From the NCBI GenBank assembly GCA_937898885.1, contig CALDKD010000071.1:1-64000 (forward strand): a stretch of DNA of 64,000 bases, read 5' to 3'. Source of the DNA: an uncultured Bacteroidales bacterium. GTDB lineage: Bacteria; Bacteroidota; Bacteroidia; Bacteroidales; Bacteroidaceae. The translations under genes and the position numbers were made by a program. This document shows positions 43,486 to 52,849 of the stretch, in pieces. The stretch's first letter is position 1, and each line of letters opens with the position of its first letter. The notes beneath the pieces were generated by a model. The model ran no database searches. It saw only the letters and a program-made list of their open reading frames with translations, and was not told the DNA's origin.

Positions 43486-45555
43486 ATGAGGAACTTTTTA
43501 CTTAAATGCGTTGTCGTATGTCTCATTCTTGCTTTTGATGCTCCACTGCTGGCAGACACACTGCAAAATGACTTAATAGATGATTCAGCCTGGGAACAGG
43601 CGGTGAGTCAGATTTTTCAGGATGAGGATATATCTTCTGCCGCCGGCTCAGCTCTTTATGATTACCTTTACGAATTATATGAGAATCCTATAGATATTAA
43701 CTCCGCCTCGGCTCAGCAGTTGTCCGCTTTTCCGTTTATCAGCCAGGATCAGATAGAGGAGATACAGGCATATATCTACCTGCACGGAAATATGAAGTCT
43801 CTTGGAGAGTTGATGCTTATTCCGGGACTTGACTATTATTCCAGAACTCTCTTGTCATTGTTTGTCTATGCTGGCGACGGTGTAAGACATAGTGGCAGGC
43901 CGGTAAGTCTAAGGCAGTTTTCCCGTCAGAGCCATAGTGAGATACTTACTCACATTGATATTCCGTTATACCAGCGCTCAGGATTCAGATATCACTCGCC
44001 TTCTGAGTTGGAGCGATACCCGAACAGAAGTTATTTAGGTACTTCACTGCAGCATAATCTACGGTATTCATTTAACTGGAATGAAAAGATTAAGGCCGGA
44101 TTTTCGGCTGATAAGGATGCAGGTGAGGTCTTTCTGGGTGGTAAGCCTCCAGTATTTGATTTCTTGTCCGGTTATATTCAGTTATGTGATATCAAATGGC
44201 TTGAGAATCTTGTGACAGGCAATATAAAGGCATCATTCGGCAGAGGACTTATATTGAATTCAGGCTTCGGTATGGGCAAGGGGATTATGCTTAGCAACCT
44301 TGACAGACAAGTGTCAGGTATTAGACCACACTCTTCTACCAGTGAGACGGGATATCTGACCGGTGTCGGAGCCACAATGAAAGCAGGTTGTCTCTCTTTA
44401 TCGGTATTGTCATCATATACCAGGCTTGATGCGACACTGAAAGATGATACTATGATTACCTCATTCAAGGAAGACGGTTACCATCGCACACCGCTTGAAT
44501 ATTCCAGAAAAGGCAATACACACGAGACTCTGGCGGCTTTTCACGCAGGATGGAGAAACAATGGTATAGTACTTGGCGCTACCTTTTTGATGAACCGTTA
44601 TGATAAGTCTATAAGACTGGACGAGACCATCAGCCCGATACCGGTACTTTCTGGTGTATGGTTCTGGAATGCCTCTCTTGATTATTCCATCAGACGGTCA
44701 GCATTCTGTTTTTACGGTGAGACAGCAATCTGTGACAACCTGTCAATGGCTACAATCAATACACTGAGTTTCAGGATTTCAGACAAATACAACCTGATGT
44801 TATTATACAGGAACTATAGTTCAAGATACAACGCTTTTCACGGGAATAGTATGGCAGAAGGCGAGTTACGTAATGAGAGCGGCCTCTATACGGGAATCAG
44901 TGGCAGTATTCATGGACTTAATGCTTCCGTCTATTTGGATTTGTCTCATTTTCCGGAAGCACGGTATGGTGTCTCAGAGGCTTCAAAGGGGTTCGATACC
45001 CAGGTTCAGCTTGAGTATAGTCCTCGAGACGGATCCGATGATATTGTTTTCAGATACCGCCTTAAAGACAAACAAGAAGACTGTAAGTCAATGAATGGTA
45101 TAGCAGATACATATACTGGCAGGATAAGGCTTCAATGGACACATACTTTTACAAAATCAGTCACACTACAGTCTCAGTTGAGTTTTGTTCACTACTATTC
45201 TCCGGACAAAGGATTTGAGAAAGGAGTAGCTCTTGGTGAAGTGCTGTCTGTGGCAGGCAAAAAAGGAAAACTGTCGGGCTCAATATCACTGAATGGCTTT
45301 TATACGGATAGCTATGACACGTCTATATCTGTATATGAGCGTGGCTTGCTCTATTCTTTCAACTTCATTACATTATACGGAAAGGGTATGCGCGGCTCAC
45401 TTATGCTCAAGTATAAACTCACGCCAGGAATATATGCGATACTGAAATTCGGCAGCTCGCTCTATTTTGACCGCGATGTCATCAGCTCATCACAGCAGCA
45501 GATAGACTCCAGTCACAAGGAGGACATCTCCTTGCAGCTTAGAGCCAGATTCTGA
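43486..45555 (+). CDS. Exported protein with helix-hairpin-helix and beta-barrel-like domain
   Basis: A 689-residue exported protein. A signal peptide covers 1-23. Residues about 68-125 hold a ComEA-like pair of helix-hairpin-helix motifs (NPIDINSASAQQLSAFPFIS; MKSLGELMLIPGLDYYSR), normally a DNA-binding element. Residues about 150-689 are a run of alternating amphipathic strands ending in LQLRARF, typical of an outer-membrane beta-barrel. I recognise this combination as widespread but uncharacterised in Bacteroidota. A role in DNA handling at the outer membrane is a guess based only on the domain pair. It is convergent with lgt, five bases apart. Confidence 0.8.
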   Translation: MRNFLLKCVVVCLILAFDAPLLADTLQNDLIDDSAWEQAVSQIFQDEDISSAAGSALYDYLYELYENPIDINSASAQQLSAFPFISQDQIEEIQAYIYLHGNMKSLGELMLIPGLDYYSRTLLSLFVYAGDGVRHSGRPVSLRQFSRQSHSEILTHIDIPLYQRSGFRYHSPSELERYPNRSYLGTSLQHNLRYSFNWNEKIKAGFSADKDAGEVFLGGKPPVFDFLSGYIQLCDIKWLENLVTGNIKASFGRGLILNSGFGMGKGIMLSNLDRQVSGIRPHSSTSETGYLTGVGATMKAGCLSLSVLSSYTRLDATLKDDTMITSFKEDGYHRTPLEYSRKGNTHETLAAFHAGWRNNGIVLGATFLMNRYDKSIRLDETISPIPVLSGVWFWNASLDYSIRRSAFCFYGETAICDNLSMATINTLSFRISDKYNLMLLYRNYSSRYNAFHGNSMAEGELRNESGLYTGISGSIHGLNASVYLDLSHFPEARYGVSEASKGFDTQVQLEYSPRDGSDDIVFRYRLKDKQEDCKSMNGIADTYTGRIRLQWTHTFTKSVTLQSQLSFVHYYSPDKGFEKGVALGEVLSVAGKKGKLSGSISLNGFYTDSYDTSISVYERGLLYSFNFITLYGKGMRGSLMLKYKLTPGIYAILKFGSSLYFDRDVISSSQQQIDSSHKEDISLQLRARF

Positions 45556-45560
45556 CAATA

Positions 45561-46439
45561 TCAGGCTTTCTTATCAAGCGGAAGTACGTGCTTTATCTGG
45601 CGGAAACGGTTTTTATAGCCGTGTACAAGCAACCAGATACCAATAGCTACGAACGGGATGCTGAGAATCTGTCCCATATCAATTGGCAATCCCTCTTCCC
45701 ACGGTGACTGTACCTCTTTTGTAAATTCCACAAAGAATCTGAATAGGAATATTGCGGTCAGGCAGAAACCCATGTAGAAACCTGTGCCAACCAGGTTTTT
45801 GTTCTTTTTGTAGATAAGTGAGATGATGATGAATATCAAAAGATATGCAATGGCCTCATAAAGCTGTGACGGGTGACGTGGGAAATCCTCGCCAAGCTGC
45901 TCAAACACGAATCCCCAGTCTGTACCAGTGGCTTTGCCAATAATCTCGGAGTTCATAAGGTTTCCAAGACGAATGCAGCACGCAGTGAGTGGGGTGGCCA
46001 CACATACCAGGTCAAGAGTTGTCAGAAGGCGCACTTTGTATTTGCGGCAATAGAGCAGAATGCCGATGAATATTCCTATGGTGCCTCCGTGGCTGGCCAG
46101 TCCCCGGTATCCTGTAAGATGCCATCCGCCTCCCTCCGTAAAACTGATAGGAAGAAGCATCTCAATAAAGTGTCTGAAGCTGCCGAAGTAGTACTCAGGC
46201 TCATAGAAGATACAGTGTCCCAGACGTGAGCCTATGAGAATGCTGAAGAAACAGTAGATGAACAGCGGCTCAAACCTCTCGTTGTCTATCTTCATATCCT
46301 TGTAGTATTTCCTTACAAGGAGATATGCGGCCAAAAGGCCGACTACCCACATAAGTGAATAGTATCTGAGAGGAATGCCAAGGAACCTGCAAAGCTCTAT
46401 GTCAGGGTTCCACAGTATGTATGACAATGTGAATGGCAT
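45561..46439 (-). CDS. lgt: Prolipoprotein diacylglyceryl transferase
   Basis: A 292-residue inner-membrane enzyme that transfers diacylglycerol from phosphatidylglycerol to the lipobox cysteine of prolipoproteins, the first step in making the lipoproteins seen here (GH3, M49 and the DUF4906-like protein). It has about seven membrane segments, the GSRLGHCIFYEP motif, the LTGYRGLASHGG loop and RLGNLMNSEIIGKATGTDWG with the essential arginine, then RHPSQLYEA. Length is normal. It lies seven bases downstream of ychF on the same strand, so it is probably co-transcribed with ychF. Confidence 0.96.
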   Translation of the reverse strand: MPFTLSYILWNPDIELCRFLGIPLRYYSLMWVVGLLAAYLLVRKYYKDMKIDNERFEPLFIYCFFSILIGSRLGHCIFYEPEYYFGSFRHFIEMLLPISFTEGGGWHLTGYRGLASHGGTIGIFIGILLYCRKYKVRLLTTLDLVCVATPLTACCIRLGNLMNSEIIGKATGTDWGFVFEQLGEDFPRHPSQLYEAIAYLLIFIIISLIYKKNKNLVGTGFYMGFCLTAIFLFRFFVEFTKEVQSPWEEGLPIDMGQILSIPFVAIGIWLLVHGYKNRFRQIKHVLPLDKKA

Positions 46440-46446
46440 ATATAAA

Positions 46447-47547
46447 TTATACGTTGAATCTGAAATGCATTATGTCACCGTCCTGCACCACGTAATCCTT
46501 TCCCTCCACGAACAGTTTGCCGGCATCTCTTACAGCCGCCTCACTGCCAAGCTCAATATAATCGTCGTATTTAATCACCTCGGCGCGTATGAATCCCTTC
46601 TCAAAATCGGTGTGGATAACACCGGCGCACTGCGGAGCTTTCCATCCCTTACGGTATGTCCAGGCCTTCACCTCCATAGGACCAGCGGTGATGAATGTCT
46701 CAAGATTAAGCAGGCTGAATGCCGATTTCACAAGTCTGGACACTCCCGACTCCTCAAGTCCAAGTTCCTCCAGGAACATCTGGCGGTCTTCGTATGATTC
46801 CAGCTCGGCAATCTCAGACTCTGTCTTGGCTGCTATGATGAGCAGCTCGGCATCCTCGTCCTTTATGGCCTCGCGAACCTTTTCTGTGTATTGGTTGCCG
46901 CTGATGACACTTCCTTCGTCAACATTGCAGACATAAAGCACGGGTTTTGATGTTAGAAGGAACTGCTCGTCGGCTATTTTCTGGTCATCTTTTGAGTCAA
47001 AATGTACTGTACGTGCCGATTTTCCCTGAATAAGCGCCTCGCGGAATGCCGTAAGTACCTGAAAAGTCTGTTTTGCGGCCTTGTCTCCTGCCGCAGCCTG
47101 TTTCTGTATCTTCTGCAATCTGGTGTCGATGCTCTCCAGATCCTTAATCTGAAGCTCAAGGTCTATTATCTCCTTGTCTCGTACGGGATCAACGCTTCCG
47201 TCAACGTGTGTGACGTTGTCATCATCAAAGCAGCGCAGAACATGTATTATGGCATCGCATTCACGGATATTGCCCAGAAAACGGTTCCCGAGTCCCTCGC
47301 CTTTGCTGGCTCCTTTAACAAGACCGGCTATATCAACAATCTCTACTGTAGCAGGAACTATCCGGCCTGGGTTCACAATCTCCGCCAGTTTATTCAGACG
47401 CTCGTCGGGAACTGTTATGGTGCCTACATTTGGCTCGATTGTACAGAATGGGAAATTCGCTGCCTGTGCCTTTGCTGAGGAGAGACAATTGAAAAGAGTG
47501 GATTTTCCTACGTTTGGAAGTCCTACAATACCGCATTGAAGTGCCAT
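46447..47547 (-). CDS. ychF: Ribosome-binding ATPase YchF
   Basis: A 366-residue Obg-related P-loop protein that prefers ATP over GTP and binds ribosomes. The N-terminus CGIVGLPNVGKSTLFN carries the Walker A loop; NFPFCTIEPNVG is switch I; DIAGLVKGASKGEGLGN is the G3 motif. The C-terminal TGS-like domain ends in VQDGDIMHFRFNV, diagnostic for YchF. Length is normal. It lies between polA and lgt on the minus strand. A TAATTTTG on the minus strand (47573-47580) could serve as its -7 box, with a TTTTGAATTCAAAA palindrome beside it. Confidence 0.96.
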   Translation of the reverse strand: MALQCGIVGLPNVGKSTLFNCLSSAKAQAANFPFCTIEPNVGTITVPDERLNKLAEIVNPGRIVPATVEIVDIAGLVKGASKGEGLGNRFLGNIRECDAIIHVLRCFDDDNVTHVDGSVDPVRDKEIIDLELQIKDLESIDTRLQKIQKQAAAGDKAAKQTFQVLTAFREALIQGKSARTVHFDSKDDQKIADEQFLLTSKPVLYVCNVDEGSVISGNQYTEKVREAIKDEDAELLIIAAKTESEIAELESYEDRQMFLEELGLEESGVSRLVKSAFSLLNLETFITAGPMEVKAWTYRKGWKAPQCAGVIHTDFEKGFIRAEVIKYDDYIELGSEAAVRDAGKLFVEGKDYVVQDGDIMHFRFNV

Positions 47548-47617
47548 TTTCTATCTATTTCTATTTGCGTTTCAAAATTAGTGAATTTTACCGGTTTTTT
47601 GAATTCAAAACTGATTC

Positions 47618-50398
47618 TTAGTGTGCCTCCAGCCAGTTATTGCCCCATCCGCAGTCTGCCAGCAGCCTTACGGACATCGGATATGCGTTCTGCATCTCCT
47701 CCATAACGATGGTGCTTACCAGGTTCTCCTCGCCCGGAACCACATTGAAGTTTAACTCATCGTGAACCTGAAGAATCATTTGCGAGCGCGCCCCGGACTC
47801 TTTCAGACGTCTGCTTATTCTTACCATCGCACATTTTATGATATCAGCCGCACTGCCCTGAATAGGCGCGTTCACAGCATTCCGTTCCGCATATCCTCTT
47901 ACTGTGGCGTTATGCGATGTTATGTCAGGAAGGTATCTTTTCCTATGCATCAGTGTCTCAATATATCCTTTCCGGCGGGCATCCTCAATCTGTCGGTTGA
48001 TATAGTCGCGTATTCCGGGATATGTCTTGAAATAGTTTTCTATCAGTTCTTTCGCCTCAGTTCTGCTTACCTTCATCCTTTCGGCCAGACCGAAGGCAGA
48101 TATGCCGTAAATGATGCCGAAGTTTGCTGTCTTGGCTTTTGCACGCTCTGATTTCGTAACCTCTTCTACCGGTTTGTGGAAAATCTTGGCGGCTGTGGCG
48201 GCGTGAATGTCCTCTCCTTTGGCAAAATCCTCAAGCATATTGGCATCTCCGCTCAGATGTGCCATAATACGCAACTCTATTTGTGAGTAGTCCGCAGAGA
48301 AGAACTTGCATCCCGGATCGGGAATGAAGGCTTTCCTGACCTCTTTTCCATCCTCATCCCTGACAGGAATGTTCTGCAGGTTTGGGTTGCTTGAGCTGAG
48401 CCTTCCTGTGGCGGTTACTGTCTGGTTGAACGATGTGTGAATCTTTCCTGTCTGTGTGCTGACAATTGCGGGGAGTGCGTCAACGTAGGTTCCTGTTAGT
48501 TTTTTCAGCCCCCTGTATTGAAGTATTTTCTCTACCACAGGGCTCTTGTCACGTAAACCCTCAAGCACTTCCTCGGATGTTACATATTGTCCGCTCTTTG
48601 TCTTCTTTGCCTTGTCGGAGAGTCTCAGCTTGTCGAAAAGCACCTCTCCCACTTGCTTTGGTGACAGAATATTGAAACTGAATCCAACCTCCTGGAATAT
48701 CTCCTGCTCTAAGGCCAGCATTCTGTCTGTAAACAAGCGGCTGCTCTCCTGCAAGGCTTTCGGGTCAATGCGCGCGCCACATCTTTCCATATCGGCCAAT
48801 ACTCCTGTCAGTGGCATCTCTATCTCGTTAAACAGTTGCCAGGTGCCGTCTTTATTAAGCATATCACTCAAGAGTGGCTCAAGTTTGAGAGACAAGACTG
48901 CCTTATGTCCTGAAATCCTGCTGACTTTATCCATATCAGGTGTGAAAAACAGCATGCCTTCGGTTTGCGGCTGCTCATCGTTGTCCGGTATGGTCTCTTT
49001 CAATATGGTCTCTGATAGGAATTCCAGACTATGCTTCTGTTCCGGTTGGAGTACATAGTGGGCGACCATTGTATCGAATGAGGTTCCTTTTATGGTAATG
49101 CCCAATCCTGCAAGTGCCAGGATAGCCGGTTTGATGTTATGTGAGATTTTCAAAATGCTCTCATTCTCCATAATATCTCTGACTATGGAGCAGAATGTGG
49201 CACATTCGTCTTTGCTGTCCGGTTTTGGCAGATACCAGGCCGTATCAGGTGATGTTGCGAACCCTATTCCGGTTATTTCAGCAAAAACGGGATTGCCTTG
49301 GGTTGTGTCAATCTGGAATGCTATTTTTCCGGCCTTTTCGCAAGCTTTGGTAAATGATAATGTATCTTGCTTGTTATCAATGATTTTAATGGCCAGCTCA
49401 ACGGGTCTTACCTCGCTGAGATTCTCATTTTTGAAATTTCCCGTACCATCCTGCGTAAATATGTCAAAGATATTGGCCTGAAAACCCTCGGGTGTCTGAT
49501 CTGCCGGAGTCTTTTGTGTGTCATCATCATACTCGCGCATAATTCTTCCAAGAAGTCCTTTCATCTCAAGTTCTTCAAGAATTTTGCGAAGCTTACCAAG
49601 ATCAGGTGTCTGCCTCTTGAGTGATTCCATATCAAGCTCAATAGGAACGTCGGTTCTTATTGTCGCAAGCATTTTGCTGAATTTTATTTTTCCGGCATTT
49701 TCCTCAACCTTCTCCTTCAGCGCACCCTTCAGTTTGTCTGTGTTCTCAAGAAGGTTCTCAATGCTTCCAAAATCGGCAATCAGTTTTTGTGCAGTCTTTG
49801 GTCCTACCCCCGGACATCCAGGAATGTTGTCGGCACTGTCGCCCATCAATCCAAGAAGATCGATAATCTGGGATGTATTCTCTATGCCATACTTTTCCAG
49901 TACCGCCGCGGTATCCATTACCTCATATCCTTTATCTCCGTATTTTGGACGATAAATCCGGGCTTTTTCAGTTACAAGCTGACAATAATCCTTATCCGGA
50001 GTAAGCATATAGGTATCGATCTCTTTCTTGTCGGCCTGTTTTGAGAGAGTACCTATTACATCGTCTGCCTCAAATCCCTCAACCTCGAGTATTGGTATAT
50101 TGAATGCACGGATAATTTCTTTAATAACAGGTACGGATTCCCTGATTACCTCTGGTGTCTCTTGCCGCTGTGCCTTGTATTCATCGTACAGCTTATGGCG
50201 GAATGTACCTCCCGCAGGATCAAATGCTATTCCTATGTGTGTTGGATTTTCCTTCCCTAGAATCTCCATCAGAGTATTGACGAATCCTAAAATTGCCGAT
50301 GTATTCACACCTTTTGAGTTGATTCGTGGTGTTTTTATCATAGCATAATATGCCCGGAAAATCAGGGCGTATGCGTCTAGCAAGAACAATTTTTCCAT
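47618..50398 (-). CDS. polA: DNA polymerase I with degenerate proofreading domain
   Basis: A 926-residue repair and primer-removal polymerase. The N-terminal 5' nuclease (1 to about 290) has LFLLDAYALIFRAYYA and intact acidic residues (EADDVIGTL, DKDYCQL). The family A polymerase domain has motif A DYSQIELR and motif C QVHDEL. The middle 3'-5' exonuclease domain (about 335-510) keeps the fold (FDTMVAHYVL, 441-450) but loses its catalytic acids: motif I reads DTT (364-366) instead of DxE, motif II reads NIKPA (421-425) instead of NxKYD, and motif III has RISGH (494-498) instead of YxxxD. Proofreading by this enzyme is therefore unlikely. Confidence 0.95.
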   Translation of the reverse strand: MEKLFLLDAYALIFRAYYAMIKTPRINSKGVNTSAILGFVNTLMEILGKENPTHIGIAFDPAGGTFRHKLYDEYKAQRQETPEVIRESVPVIKEIIRAFNIPILEVEGFEADDVIGTLSKQADKKEIDTYMLTPDKDYCQLVTEKARIYRPKYGDKGYEVMDTAAVLEKYGIENTSQIIDLLGLMGDSADNIPGCPGVGPKTAQKLIADFGSIENLLENTDKLKGALKEKVEENAGKIKFSKMLATIRTDVPIELDMESLKRQTPDLGKLRKILEELEMKGLLGRIMREYDDDTQKTPADQTPEGFQANIFDIFTQDGTGNFKNENLSEVRPVELAIKIIDNKQDTLSFTKACEKAGKIAFQIDTTQGNPVFAEITGIGFATSPDTAWYLPKPDSKDECATFCSIVRDIMENESILKISHNIKPAILALAGLGITIKGTSFDTMVAHYVLQPEQKHSLEFLSETILKETIPDNDEQPQTEGMLFFTPDMDKVSRISGHKAVLSLKLEPLLSDMLNKDGTWQLFNEIEMPLTGVLADMERCGARIDPKALQESSRLFTDRMLALEQEIFQEVGFSFNILSPKQVGEVLFDKLRLSDKAKKTKSGQYVTSEEVLEGLRDKSPVVEKILQYRGLKKLTGTYVDALPAIVSTQTGKIHTSFNQTVTATGRLSSSNPNLQNIPVRDEDGKEVRKAFIPDPGCKFFSADYSQIELRIMAHLSGDANMLEDFAKGEDIHAATAAKIFHKPVEEVTKSERAKAKTANFGIIYGISAFGLAERMKVSRTEAKELIENYFKTYPGIRDYINRQIEDARRKGYIETLMHRKRYLPDITSHNATVRGYAERNAVNAPIQGSAADIIKCAMVRISRRLKESGARSQMILQVHDELNFNVVPGEENLVSTIVMEEMQNAYPMSVRLLADCGWGNNWLEAH

Positions 50399-50494
50399 AA
50401 ATATTCTATTTCGAAAGATATTCCTATCAGTGTGTAAAGATAATAATTTTCCATTCAGGATAGGTGTTCAGTAGGGTCTATCCCGTTTTTTCAT

Positions 50495-50502
50495 TAATTT
50501 TG
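50495..50502 (+). promoter_or_regulatory. -7 box for the polyprenyl synthetase gene
   Basis: TAATTTTG lies 18 bases before ATG 50521 and supports that start over the in-frame ATG at 50464. The -33 region is weak. Confidence 0.45.
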
Positions 50503-50520
50503 CATCCACAAATTATTGAA

Positions 50521-51498
50521 ATGGACGTAGAGTTGTACAAATCGGTCGTAGAGCCTGTGGAATCTGAGCTGAGCGAGTTTAAGCGTCATTTCCACGGACT
50601 GTTTGTTACGAATGACTCATTCGTACGTCCGTTGCTCGATATGCTGAGCCGCAAAGAGGGAAAAATGCTTCGTCCTTTGCTTGTGCTGCTCACTGGTAAG
50701 TATTTCGGATTTCCTACCACAAGACTGTACAATCTGGCCTCTTCTTTGGAATTGCTTCATACCTCGTCATTGATTCACGATGATATAGTGGACAACAGTA
50801 TGTTGCGGAGGGGCGAGCCATCTGTCAATGCCGTTTACGACAATAAGATAGCTGTGCTGTTGGGTGATTATGTAGTGGCTATGTCCTTGTCGGAGATGTA
50901 TGCTACCGGGGTTGTCCGCAATTTCGGATTTTTTTCTGAGTTGTCCAGGACTCTTTCCTCCGGTGAGATTACGCAATTGTTCATCAGGTCAGCCGAGGAT
51001 TTGTCTGAAGAGAGTTATGTGGACATCATTACCAGAAAAACCGCTTGTCTTTTCTCTTGTTGTGCAAGACTGGCTTCCATCACTTGTGGCGCTTCTGACG
51101 AGTTGTCTGACCAGTTCGCTTCGTTTGGCAAGTATGCCGGCATCTGTTTTCAGATAAAGGATGACATTTTTGATTATTTCGATTCACCCGAGACTGGAAA
51201 ACCATCGGGTAACGACCTGTCTGAGGGAAAGATAACGCTGCCAGCCATTTATGCCATAAGAAATTCCTCTGATGACTGGTCTCAGATGGTACGTGATATC
51301 CGTAGTTGTACGGCTACTCCCGACCAGTTACGCACAGTGGCTGCTTTCACCGTTGAGAACGGCGGTATTGAGTATGCTGAGGATTGCATGATGCAATACA
51401 AAGAAAAGGCACTCGCGTGCCTTCCGTCTGATATGCCTTCAGGACTCAGAAAAGCCTTTGAAAGCTATCTGTTGCTGATTGTCAACAGGAATTCCTAA
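50521..51498 (+). CDS. Polyprenyl diphosphate synthase
   Basis: A 325-residue trans-prenyltransferase that extends farnesyl diphosphate with isopentenyl diphosphate, probably for the menaquinone side chain. The first aspartate motif is DDIVD (87-91) followed by RRGEPS, and the second is DDIFD (214-218) in QIKDDIFDYF. The residues before DDIVD (ELLHTSSLIH) lack bulky blocks at the chain-length position, suggesting a long product. An in-frame ATG at 50464 would add 19 residues read across the -7 box, so 50521 is the better start. Its stop overlaps the convergent deoC stop by four bases. Confidence 0.88.
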   Translation: MDVELYKSVVEPVESELSEFKRHFHGLFVTNDSFVRPLLDMLSRKEGKMLRPLLVLLTGKYFGFPTTRLYNLASSLELLHTSSLIHDDIVDNSMLRRGEPSVNAVYDNKIAVLLGDYVVAMSLSEMYATGVVRNFGFFSELSRTLSSGEITQLFIRSAEDLSEESYVDIITRKTACLFSCCARLASITCGASDELSDQFASFGKYAGICFQIKDDIFDYFDSPETGKPSGNDLSEGKITLPAIYAIRNSSDDWSQMVRDIRSCTATPDQLRTVAAFTVENGGIEYAEDCMMQYKEKALACLPSDMPSGLRKAFESYLLLIVNRNS

Positions 51499-52397
51499 AG
51501 TGAGCAACTCTCTCCCGTCACCTTTGAGATGATAGTTGATGCCAGTCTGCTGGCACCAATCCTGAACAGGGATTTGTCTATCCATTCCTCGCCAAGAACT
51601 GTTTTTGCTATCGCATAGTACAATAGCGCATCCTCTATTGTGCTTATACCTCCTGCGGCCTTGATACCAATCTTTCTGTCGTTTTCATCGTTGTATTCCT
51701 TAATGGCCTGACACATTACGTAGAAGGCCTCAGGAGTAGCTCCTACGGGTTCTTTTCCTGTAGATGTCTTGATGAAGTCAGCGCCGGCATACATAGCCAT
51801 AATAGCAGCTTTCTTTACGTTGCGCAAATTACCCAACGCACCCGTTTCCAGAATTACTTTCAATGTGTTTTCTCCGCAAACTTCCCTGATCTCGCCTATC
51901 TCATCGGCGATATATTCGTAATCTCCTGATAGGAACCTACCTACAGGCTGTACTATGTCAATTTCCTCTGCACCATCGTGTATGGCCATTGCCGTCTCGG
52001 CTATCTTTATCTCTGTGGGAGTCTGTGAGGATGGGAACCCGCCACTTACGCATGCCACGCTGATACCGTCTATCTCCAGCGCCTTGCTGACTGTCTCTGC
52101 AAAGCATGGGTAAACGCATATTGCCGCAAATGATGGAATCTCCGGGTTTTTATCAAAGAAATCATTTACTTTTTCTGTAAGTGCAAGTATGCTCTCCTCG
52201 CTGTCGGTGGTTTTGAGCGACGTATAGTCAAGGCTGCCAATTATTTTAAGAAGCTCGTTTGTTCCATATTTGTCAATCTGCTTCTTTATGGCGTTAATTG
52301 CCTTTTCAACGCCTTTTTCATCAACATTAAGATTGTACTTTGAGAAAGCCTCGCTGTACCTGTCTGTCTGATTCTCGTAATTTTCGCTGTATTCCAT
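51495..52397 (-). CDS. deoC: Deoxyribose-phosphate aldolase
   Basis: A 300-residue cytosolic class I aldolase splitting 2-deoxyribose-5-phosphate into glyceraldehyde-3-phosphate and acetaldehyde, part of deoxynucleoside salvage. The Schiff-base lysine sits in GADFIKTSTGK, and the second active lysine in KIGIKAAGGI. The N-terminal ~60 residues form a helical extension common in Bacteroidetes DeoC and absent from the E. coli enzyme. Its start overlaps the dtd stop by one base, so it is the last gene of the mnmG-apt-uvrC-dtd-deoC run. Confidence 0.95.
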   Translation of the reverse strand: MEYSENYENQTDRYSEAFSKYNLNVDEKGVEKAINAIKKQIDKYGTNELLKIIGSLDYTSLKTTDSEESILALTEKVNDFFDKNPEIPSFAAICVYPCFAETVSKALEIDGISVACVSGGFPSSQTPTEIKIAETAMAIHDGAEEIDIVQPVGRFLSGDYEYIADEIGEIREVCGENTLKVILETGALGNLRNVKKAAIMAMYAGADFIKTSTGKEPVGATPEAFYVMCQAIKEYNDENDRKIGIKAAGGISTIEDALLYYAIAKTVLGEEWIDKSLFRIGASRLASTIISKVTGESCSL

Positions 52398-52849
52398 TAT
52401 TCCTTGTTTTTAGTATCCATTGTTATAGTAACCGGGCCATCGTTGATCAGCGCAACCTTCATATCCGCCCCAAATACGCCTTTTTGTACCTTTATGCCAC
52501 TCTCTTTCTCTACTGTCTGGCAAAACAGCTCATACATTGGTTTTGAGAATTCCGGTTTTGAGGCCTTAATGTAAGAGGGTCTGTTTCCCTTTTTTGTCTG
52601 AGCCATCAGTGTAAATTGGCTGATAATCATCAATTCGCCTTTAATATCCTTTACAGAGAGGTTCATAACCCCGTTTTCATCGTCAAATACCCGCAAGTTT
52701 GATATCTTGCCCGCAAGCCATTCCGCGTCTTCCTGAGTGTCGGCATCTTCTATGCCCACAAGTATCATCAGTCCCTTGCCAATTCCTGAGACAGTTGTGC
52801 CACCGACGGTTACGCTGCATTCCAATACTCGTTGAATAACTACTCTCAT
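52397..52849 (-). CDS. dtd: D-aminoacyl-tRNA deacylase
   Basis: A 150-residue cytosolic proofreading enzyme that removes D-amino acids (and glycine mischarged on tRNA-Ala) from tRNA. The two cross-subunit signatures are present: SQFTLMA near residue 78 and NDGPVTI (about 136-142) near the C-terminus, together with the Gly-cis-Pro element. The N-terminal MRVVIQRV start is typical. It overlaps uvrC by four bases on one side and deoC by one on the other, so the three genes are translationally coupled. Confidence 0.96.
   Translation of the reverse strand: MRVVIQRVLECSVTVGGTTVSGIGKGLMILVGIEDADTQEDAEWLAGKISNLRVFDDENGVMNLSVKDIKGELMIISQFTLMAQTKKGNRPSYIKASKPEFSKPMYELFCQTVEKESGIKVQKGVFGADMKVALINDGPVTITMDTKNKE

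Noticed and set aside
47597..47610. Palindrome TTTTGAATTCAAAA upstream of ychF
   Set aside because: A short AT-rich palindrome of this kind is common by chance in AT-rich gaps; there is no second copy at a promoter to suggest an operator.
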